From positions 1-14,730 of the forward strand of contig DATGYC010000035.1 of assembly GCA_035298385.1 (NCBI GenBank): a stretch of 14,730 nucleotides of DNA. The letters run 5' to 3'. Within the stretch, counting starts at the first letter, position 1. Each line of letters starts with the position of its first letter. Positions 6,513 through 11,431 of this stretch are shown in pieces. The stretch comes from DATGYC01 sp035298385 (GTDB taxonomy: Bacteria; Bacillota; Sulfobacillia; Symbiobacteriales; Symbiobacteriaceae). Position numbers and translations under genes: made by a program. Under the pieces are notes generated by a model. It made no database searches. It saw only the letters and a list, made by a program, of their open reading frames with translations, and had not been told where the DNA came from.

Positions 6513-7650
6513 TGAAGTCAAGGTGGGGGTCCCCGCTCTTTCCACCGAACTCTGCGGGGTCCGCTTCCAGAACCCCGTTTGGACCGCTTCGGGCTGCTTC
6601 GGCTATGGCCGCGAGTTCGCCCCCATCTTCCCGCTGAGCAGCCTCGGCGCCATCTGCGTCAAGGGGACGGCCCCGACCCCGTGGGTCGGTAACAGCGGCA
6701 CCCGCGTCACCGAGACCCCTGGTGGCATGCTGAACGCCATCGGCCTGCAGAACCCGGGCGTCGATCACTTCCTGAACGTCGACTGGCCCTGGCTCCAAGA
6801 GCAGGGCGCCACCGTCATCGTCAACATCGTCGGCAGGACGATCGATGAGTATGTCGAGGTCGCCCGCCGGCTCGAGGGCTCGGGCGTGGCCGGGCTGGAA
6901 CTGAACATCTCCTGCCCGAATGTGAAGGAGGGCGGGATCGCCTTCGGCACCTCGCTGGAGGGCGCCCAGGCCGTCACTGCCGCCGTTCGGGCCGCGACGA
7001 GCCTTCCCCTGCTGGTTAAGCTCTCGCCGAACGTGACCAGCATTGTCGACTTCGCCCAGGCCGTCGAGGCAGCGGGCGCCGATGCGGTCACGCTGATCAA
7101 CACCCTCGTCGGCATGGAGATCGATATCAACCGCAAGCGGCCGGTCCTCGGCAACGTAGTGGGCGGTCTCTCCGGCCCAGCGGTCAAGCCGGTCGCCCTG
7201 CGGATGGTGTGGCAGGTAGCAGGGGCGGTCTCGATTCCGGTCGTCGGGATCGGTGGGATCGCGACCTGGCAGGATGCGGTGCAGTTCCTGCTAGCGGGCG
7301 CCCGTGCGATCCAGGTCGGTACGGCCTGCTTCTACAACCCGAAGGCACCGGTGGAGATCATCGAGGGGCTGGCCGCTTACATGGAGCGGGAGGGCGTTCG
7401 ATCGCTCGATGAACTGATCGGTGCGGCCCGACCCGACTTTGCGCGGATTCGGTCCTTGCCGACAGGGCGGCGGAGCACCTCGGCGAGCCCGTTCCAGACG
7501 CTGGGCGATGCGGGCGCCCTCTGCGATCCAGTAACCGGGATCTGCGAGGTGCCGGGCGCCACTCCGGCTGTGCCAAAGGCGCCCAGCAAGGCCACCGGCG
7601 AGGCCGCTGATGCCCTTCGCCAGTGGATCAAGGACTCGGATCGCTTCTAA
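6505..7650 (+). CDS. pyrD: Dihydroorotate dehydrogenase, class 1B catalytic subunit, with C-terminal extension
   Basis: FMN enzyme oxidising dihydroorotate to orotate; works as a PyrD2-PyrK2 type complex. Motifs: TASGCFGYG (28-36), NAIGLQNPG (77-85), ELNISCPNV with catalytic C137 (the cysteine base marks class 1), VKLSPNV (171-177), NT at 199-200, GGLSGPAVKP (220-229) and GIGGI (248-252). The start is GTG at 6505, inside pyrK, supported by GGAGGAGGTGA at 6488-6498. The catalytic domain ends near residue 308, where relatives of about 300-310 aa stop. Here about 73 residues follow, including ALCDPVTGICEV (C340, C347) and a Pro/Ala linker before a final helix-like stretch, with no frameshift visible. 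The function of the tail is unknown. Confidence 0.95.
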   Translation: MSSEVKVGVPALSTELCGVRFQNPVWTASGCFGYGREFAPIFPLSSLGAICVKGTAPTPWVGNSGTRVTETPGGMLNAIGLQNPGVDHFLNVDWPWLQEQGATVIVNIVGRTIDEYVEVARRLEGSGVAGLELNISCPNVKEGGIAFGTSLEGAQAVTAAVRAATSLPLLVKLSPNVTSIVDFAQAVEAAGADAVTLINTLVGMEIDINRKRPVLGNVVGGLSGPAVKPVALRMVWQVAGAVSIPVVGIGGIATWQDAVQFLLAGARAIQVGTACFYNPKAPVEIIEGLAAYMEREGVRSLDELIGAARPDFARIRSLPTGRRSTSASPFQTLGDAGALCDPVTGICEVPGATPAVPKAPSKATGEAADALRQWIKDSDRF

Positions 7651-7678
7651 CCGAACGTACGCCAGGAGGCTACCCTAC

Positions 7679-8266
7679 ATGGTCACCCGTGAACAGGCAT
7701 ACGAGATCTTCCGCCAGGCCGGTACCTTCCGCGAGGGGCACTTCCTCCTGACCTCCGGACGCCACTCCGGTGAGTTCTTCCTGATGCCCCATACCTTCCA
7801 GCACCCAGCGCTCTGGGAGCCGCTCGCCAAGGCGCTTGCCGAGCAGTTCGTCGGCCAGGGGATCGAGACCGTCTGCGGCCCTGCTACGGGCGGGATCATC
7901 CTCGCCTACGAGGTCGCCCGCTGGATCGGGCTCCTGCAGGGCGGTACCGGCCCCCGGGCGATCTTCACCGAGAAGACGGAGGGGGGCATGGCGCTCAAGC
8001 GTGGCTGGTCCCTCCGCCAGGGCGAGAAGGTCCTGATGGTGGAGGATGCCGTCACCACCGGTGGCTCGGTCAAGAAGGCGCTCGCTGCGCTGGAGAGGTT
8101 CGAGCCTGAGATCGTGGGTGTCGGCTGCCTCGTCGACCGGTCGAATGGCCAGCACGGCTTCACGGTGCCCTTCCGCTCGGTGGTGCAGCATACCGTCGAG
8201 TCGTATCAGCCGGCGGAATGCCCGCTCTGCAAGGCGGGGGTTCCGGTCGTCTCGCCCAAGGTCTAA
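7679..8266 (+). CDS. pyrE: Orotate phosphoribosyltransferase
   Basis: Converts orotate and PRPP to orotidine 5'-phosphate. At 195 aa it is typical. The PRPP motif VLMVEDAVTTGGSVKKAL spans 118-135 (acidic pair E122/D123, T126-T127-G128-G129). LLTSGRHSGEF (23-33) and CGPATGGIILA (66-76) fit the orotate and PRPP side, and IFTEKTEGGMALKRG (95-109) is the flexible catalytic loop region. The C-terminus CPLCKAG (181-187) recurs in many non-enteric PyrE proteins. The frame is open upstream into pyrD, but CCAGGAGG at 7662-7669 fixes the ATG at 7679. Last gene of the operon; the next enzyme, OMP decarboxylase (pyrF), is not in the window. Confidence 0.96.
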   Translation: MVTREQAYEIFRQAGTFREGHFLLTSGRHSGEFFLMPHTFQHPALWEPLAKALAEQFVGQGIETVCGPATGGIILAYEVARWIGLLQGGTGPRAIFTEKTEGGMALKRGWSLRQGEKVLMVEDAVTTGGSVKKALAALERFEPEIVGVGCLVDRSNGQHGFTVPFRSVVQHTVESYQPAECPLCKAGVPVVSPKV

Positions 8267-8273
8267 GCAAGAA

Positions 8274-8306
8274 GGGGCGCCCTGCCAGCGATTGGCAGGG
8301 CGCCCC
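8274..8306. terminator. Strong hairpin between convergent pyrE and the TPR-like gene
   Basis: Perfect 14-bp stem (8274-8287 with 8293-8306), 5-nt loop GCGAT. It fills the 45-bp gap between two convergent genes, so it probably acts in both directions. Tails are GAGTTTCAT on the plus strand and TTCTTGCTT on the minus strand, so U-runs are weak. Each arm contains the palindrome GGGCGCCC. Confidence 0.75.
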
Positions 8307-8311
8307 GAGTT

Positions 8312-9121
8312 TCATGCGGCAAAGCTGAGAGCGGCGTCCCACGCGAGCAGGATCTCGCGGCGGGCGCTCAGTCGGTCGAGCCAGGGTTCGACGAGGATCT
8401 GCATCGGCCCGTCGGCTGGTTGGATGAAGGTGAGCGTCCGCAGTGGGCGCCCTTCCTCGAGGCCAAGGGGGGCCGTCATCTCCCAGATCTGGATGATCGG
8501 CAGGTCAGCGAGTTCGGCTACGGCGGTCACAGGTCGATCGACGCTGAGTGCACCGGCGAGTAGGTCACTGCTGGTGTAGCGGACCAGGTGGCTCTCCCGA
8601 TCGCAACGTTCCGTCAGCCGCTCCCAATAGGCTCTTCGGTTGGCAGGGCCGGCCCAGGCGATGAAGGGGTCGTGGTAGTGCAGGTGAAGCGGCTGGACGT
8701 CAGCAGGGGCGACGAACAGTGGAACGCTCTCCTCTACGTGTAGGAGGACCCGTAGGAGCGGATCACTGCCGCTCATGGCGCAGGCTTGGCGAAGGCGGCC
8801 CAGGGCGCCCTGTTGGAAGCCGACAGCCTCGGCGATGCCGAACGTCGCCAGCGACTCGGCGTAGGCGATACCGGCACGACCCAGTAGGGCGGCCAGGCGG
8901 GCGTCGTCGCCATCGCCAGCGAGTTCGGTGAAGAGCCTGCCGTGGTAGAGGGCGTCCGCGCTGCGCCCCAACGCGAAGCAGCAGGTCAGAAGCGCCCGGT
9001 GGGCGGTCGGGCTCTGCGGCCGCAGCAAGAGGGTCTGGCGCAGGGCGGTCAATCCCGGGTTAAAGCGCTCGCAGGACAGATGGGTGATCGCTTCCGTCAG
9101 GTACTGCTGGAACAGGTTCAT
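8312..9121 (-). CDS. Hypothetical protein with TPR-like N-terminal helices
   Basis: Protein of 269 aa that I cannot assign to a named family. Residues about 1-75 look like paired amphipathic helices of tetratricopeptide type (AITHLSCERF, LTALRQTLLLRPQSPTAHRAL, CFALGRSADALYHGRLF). The second half is mixed, with LHYHDPFIAWAG (about 145-156) and WEMTAPLGLEEGRPLRTLTF. There is no signal peptide or transmembrane segment, so it is probably cytosolic and a scaffold or interaction protein. A TTG at 9130 also opens the frame, but ATG at 9121 is preferred because GCGGAG lies 9 bases before it and abuts the TTG. Monocistronic, convergent with pyrE and divergent from the zinc ribbon gene. Confidence 0.75.
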   Translation of the reverse strand: MNLFQQYLTEAITHLSCERFNPGLTALRQTLLLRPQSPTAHRALLTCCFALGRSADALYHGRLFTELAGDGDDARLAALLGRAGIAYAESLATFGIAEAVGFQQGALGRLRQACAMSGSDPLLRVLLHVEESVPLFVAPADVQPLHLHYHDPFIAWAGPANRRAYWERLTERCDRESHLVRYTSSDLLAGALSVDRPVTAVAELADLPIIQIWEMTAPLGLEEGRPLRTLTFIQPADGPMQILVEPWLDRLSARREILLAWDAALSFAA

Positions 9122-9150
9122 GGCGTTCAACTCCGCTCTGGGTCGGACCT

Positions 9151-9182
9151 ATTTTACACACGTGGTAGATTCTTCTGACGAA
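9151..9182 (-). promoter_or_regulatory. Weak candidate promoter of the TPR-like gene
   Basis: TAAAAT on the minus strand (9156-9151) is a plausible -10, about 30 bases before the start. The -35 region is poor: the nearest resemblance, TTCGTC, is 20 nt away. Confidence 0.25.
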
Positions 9183-9244
9183 CAGTTTCGTTCTGATTTG
9201 AGGTTTCTCCTGCTGGGGGCGAGTGGAAGCGATCGACCAAGCCC

Positions 9245-9274
9245 TTGAAGCGTAAAGCCGCGGCATAGTAGAAT
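9245..9274 (+). promoter_or_regulatory. Candidate promoter of the zinc ribbon gene
   Basis: TTGAAG (9245-9250), an 18-nt spacer and TAGAAT (9269-9274). Predicted initiation near 9281 leaves a leader of about 35 nt containing the Shine-Dalgarno AGGAGG. Confidence 0.5.
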
Positions 9275-9315
9275 GATGAACGGACTGCTATGTATGGAAG
9301 GAGGGATCAGAGCTT

Positions 9316-9549
9316 ATGCCGATCTATGAGTTCCGCTGCAACCACTGCGGTCAGATCTTCGACGAGCTGGTGCCCGTCGACATGACTGGCGACGGACTGC
9401 GCTGCGCAAAGTGCGGTCAGGTGGGCGCAAAGCGGCTGATCTCGGCCTTTGCGGCACATGGCCTGGAGAATGGCCACATTGGCGTTGGCCGTAAGTTGAC
9501 CGGCGGGGGCGCCCCCGAGGGCGGCGTGGCCCGCGAGACGAAGAGCTAG
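9316..9549 (+). CDS. FmdB-family zinc ribbon protein
   Basis: Small protein of 77 aa. The first 45 residues are the FmdB/CxxC zinc ribbon: MPIYEFRCNHCG with C8/C11, then RCAKCG with C30/C33, followed by AKRLIS, all characteristic of this putative regulatory family. These four cysteines should hold one zinc. The Gly-rich C-terminal tail is variable in the family. AGGAGG at 9299-9304 is 11 bases before the ATG, a slightly long spacing. The biological role of stand-alone members is poorly known; the original FmdB assignment was as a putative regulator near formamidase genes. Confidence 0.9.
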   Translation: MPIYEFRCNHCGQIFDELVPVDMTGDGLRCAKCGQVGAKRLISAFAAHGLENGHIGVGRKLTGGGAPEGGVARETKS

Positions 9550-9564
9550 TTAGGTCTTGCTGCT

Positions 9565-9622
9565 TCGGAGGGCAACCTCCTACGGAGCTAAAGTCGCAAG
9601 GTCCTCGGAGGTTGCCCTCCGA
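9565..9622. repeat. Palindromic element with 16-bp perfect arms
   Basis: TCGGAGGGCAACCTCC (9565-9580) is the exact reverse complement of GGAGGTTGCCCTCCGA (9607-9622), separated by 26 nt. It lies between the zinc ribbon gene and the 84-residue gene. Without a T-run it is a poor terminator. The arm length, the relatively long loop and the internal near-palindrome GGAGGnnnCCTCC suggest a dispersed intergenic repeat or an RNA structure (inference). Confidence 0.75.
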
Positions 9623-9676
9623 CTGCCACTAGAGCGATTCGGTCGGAAGCTGGACCAGAGGAAGGGGTAGTCTCTA

Positions 9677-9931
9677 ATGCGCCGGATTCAGTACCAGGGC
9701 GAGGAGTACCTGATCCACACCCGCTCCGGGATGCGTGTGAGCGATTCGATGCGTGAGATGGGGATTCCCGTTCCGGAGTACACGACGCGGGAGAACGTCG
9801 AGGTCATGAAGGTGAAGTGGCCGAAGGACACGGCCTTCCTCCTGTTCGCCCCGACCCCGCTGGAGGTCGAACTGCTGGGCCAGGAGCTGGAGGGTGGCTT
9901 CCGGCTCGCAGATCAGGCGATCTTCAAGTAG
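9677..9931 (+). CDS. Small hypothetical protein (84 aa)
   Basis: ORF of 84 codons preceded by GAGGAAGGGG about 8 bases before the ATG. The product is soluble, balanced in charge, and has alternating strand-like segments (RRIQYQGEEYLIHTRSGMRV, VEVMKVKWP, TAFLLFAPTP) and an acidic helix-like LEVELLGQELEGG. Codon use matches its neighbours and there is a hairpin just after its stop, so it is probably real. I do not recognise the family. It may be co-transcribed with the zinc ribbon gene unless the palindrome between them stops transcription. Confidence 0.6.
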   Translation: MRRIQYQGEEYLIHTRSGMRVSDSMREMGIPVPEYTTRENVEVMKVKWPKDTAFLLFAPTPLEVELLGQELEGGFRLADQAIFK

Positions 9932-9946
9932 AGATGGTGAAGGACC

Positions 9947-9964
9947 GGGGCGCTAGGGCGCCCC
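9947..9964 (+). terminator. Short GC hairpin after the 84-residue gene
   Basis: GGGGCGC (9947-9953) pairs with GCGCCCC (9958-9964) around a TAGG loop, 15 bases past the stop. No T-run. It overlaps a second near-perfect palindrome, CCCGACCA-C-TGGTCGGG (9962-9978). Confidence 0.4.
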
Positions 9965-10294
9965 GACCACTGGTCGGGCCTGCCCTCCTTCCCGTTTACG
10001 CCTCTGATTGAGGCGGCGATCCCGGTCCTGACCGGTGCCGATCTAAAGGCGGTCTCGCCGATTGGGGCGGCGCCGGGCCTGGCCAAGAAGCCGATGCTGC
10101 TGATCCACGGCGAAGCCGATCCGGACATCCCGCAGAGCGAGTCGGCGAAGATCCTGGCCGCCTATACCCAGGCCGGCGGGACGGCCGGGCAACTGGTCAC
10201 CTTCCCGGGCGCCGAGCACGTCCGTTCCTACCCGAAGGACCCAGCCCGGTATGAGCAGACGCTCCTGGCCTTCCTGGGCCAGTATCTGAAGTAA
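9965..10294 (+). pseudogene. Truncated C-terminal remnant of an alpha/beta hydrolase
   Basis: Frame 9965-10294 encodes 109 residues with no convincing start. From HWSGLPSFPFT to the C-terminal GQYLK it aligns without gaps to residues 211-318 of the intact hydrolase encoded just downstream; by eye 62 of 108 positions are identical. The remnant keeps the candidate catalytic aspartate region (GEADPD) and histidine (GAEH) but lacks the N-terminal anchor, the HGY oxyanion region and the nucleophile elbow GYSMG. The frame is open back only to 9941. It is best read as what is left of a tandem duplicate that lost about 210 N-terminal codons. A late start (ATG 10094, 66 codons) would not give an enzyme. 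Confidence 0.8.
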
Positions 10295-10296
10295 TG

Positions 10297-10334
10297 GAGG
10301 CAGGGGGCGCCCAGTGGTGGGCGCCCCCTGCCTC
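10297..10334 (+). terminator. Long hairpin after the hydrolase remnant
   Basis: Perfect 17-bp stem (10297-10313 with 10318-10334) and a GTGG loop, starting 2 bases after the stop. Both arms contain GGGCGCCC. The tail TGCCTTGAAAG is not a T-run, but the stem is very stable. Its survival suggests the duplicate once was a separate transcription unit. Confidence 0.7.
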
Positions 10335-10415
10335 TGCCTTGAAAGAAGGGGATTCAGTCGGGACTGTCCAATCATAGAACAAATCGATATCCGAATTGAA
10401 TGGGGGAGAAGTTCC

Positions 10416-11372
10416 GTGTACGCCTATCGTCGTAGCGCTTTGCCGTCCTTCGCTCCTCGCCGTCGTCGGCGTTGGCTTGGTTGGACGATCGGAGTTCTGG
10501 TCTTCCTCATCGCAGCCACTCCTCTCGCCATCTCGGTCTACGTAGGCTGGAACTTGACCCATCCGGTCCGCAAGGCGCTCACGACAACGCCGGCCTCCGT
10601 CGGCGCTACCTTCGAAGAGATCCAGTTCCCCAGCCGCATCGACCACCTGACCATGAAGGGCTGGTATCTGCCGGCGAAGTCCGCCTCGACCAAGGCGGTC
10701 GTCATCGCCCATGGCTACAAGGGAAACCGGATCGAAGATGGGGCGGGCGCCCTCGGGACCGCCAAGTTCCTGACCGAGCAGGGCTACAACGTCCTGATGT
10801 TCGATTTCCGTGCCTCCGGTGAGTCCGAGGGTACCACCGTGACGGTCGGCCCGATGGAGAAGCGGGATCTGGCAGGTGCCGTTGACTTCGTGCGCAGCCG
10901 TGGCAACCAGAAGGTGGGCCTCCTCGGCTACTCGATGGGCGCCGGGACAGCCCTCCAGACGGCGGCTGAGGTGCCGGAGGTCGATGCCGTAGTCGCCGAC
11001 TCCAGCATGCGTGACTTCAAGCTCTACCTGCAAGAGAACATGGCGTACTGGACGAAGCTCCCCGACTTCCCCTTCACCTCGATCATCCTGGCGGTGATGC
11101 CGACGATCATCGGGGCGGAGTTGAAGGACCTCTCTCCGGTCTCGGTGGCACCGCAGTTGGCCAAGAAGCCGATGCTCCTCTTCACCGGCGATAAGGATGA
11201 TGCGATCCCGCTGTCGAACTCGGAGGCGATCCTGGCGGCCTACCAGAAGGCGGGCGGGAGCGCTGGCAAGCTGGTCGTCATTCCGGGCGCCGGCCACGTG
11301 AAGTCGAACGTGGTCGATCAGGCTCGGTACCGGCAGGAGCTTACTGCCTTCTTTGGTCAATCGCTGAAGTAG
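10416..11372 (+). CDS. Membrane-anchored alpha/beta hydrolase
   Basis: Serine hydrolase-fold protein of 318 aa. A basic N-terminus (RRRRR, 15-19) and one transmembrane segment (about 21-45) anchor it with the catalytic domain outside the cytoplasm (positive-inside rule). Motifs: VVIAHGYKGN (95-104, oxyanion strand), FDFRASGESEG (129-139), nucleophile elbow GYSMGA with S173, TGDKDDAIP with D259/D262 as acid candidates, and H294 in GAGHV. This pattern matches the BEM46/YqkD-like group of unknown substrate; esterase, peptidase or lipase activity cannot be chosen from sequence. The start is GTG at 10416, after GGGGGAGAA; the frame opens earlier, but those codons lie in the preceding hairpin. No good promoter is visible in the 80-bp gap. 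Intact paralogue of the remnant upstream. Confidence 0.87.
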   Translation: MYAYRRSALPSFAPRRRRRWLGWTIGVLVFLIAATPLAISVYVGWNLTHPVRKALTTTPASVGATFEEIQFPSRIDHLTMKGWYLPAKSASTKAVVIAHGYKGNRIEDGAGALGTAKFLTEQGYNVLMFDFRASGESEGTTVTVGPMEKRDLAGAVDFVRSRGNQKVGLLGYSMGAGTALQTAAEVPEVDAVVADSSMRDFKLYLQENMAYWTKLPDFPFTSIILAVMPTIIGAELKDLSPVSVAPQLAKKPMLLFTGDKDDAIPLSNSEAILAAYQKAGGSAGKLVVIPGAGHVKSNVVDQARYRQELTAFFGQSLK

Positions 11373-11378
11373 CATGAG

Positions 11379-11407
11379 GGCCGCTCCGGATCTTTACCGG
11401 AGCGGCC
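11379..11407 (+). terminator. Intrinsic terminator after the hydrolase
   Basis: 11-bp perfect stem (11379-11389 with 11397-11407), loop ATCTTTA, followed by TTTCGT. Only 24 bases separate it from the next start codon, leaving little room for an independent promoter, so some readthrough is likely. Confidence 0.75.
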
Positions 11408-11431
11408 TTTCGTGTAGGAGGGGTAGAGCAG

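Noticed and set aside
9178..9191. Small hairpin ACGAA-CAGT-TTCGT upstream of the TPR-like gene as an operator
   Set aside because: Five-base arms are within chance and nothing else supports a binding site.
10197..11375. A 392-codon minus-strand ORF opposite the hydrolase
   Set aside because: It runs through two terminators and the hydrolase coding region; no motif or ribosome site.
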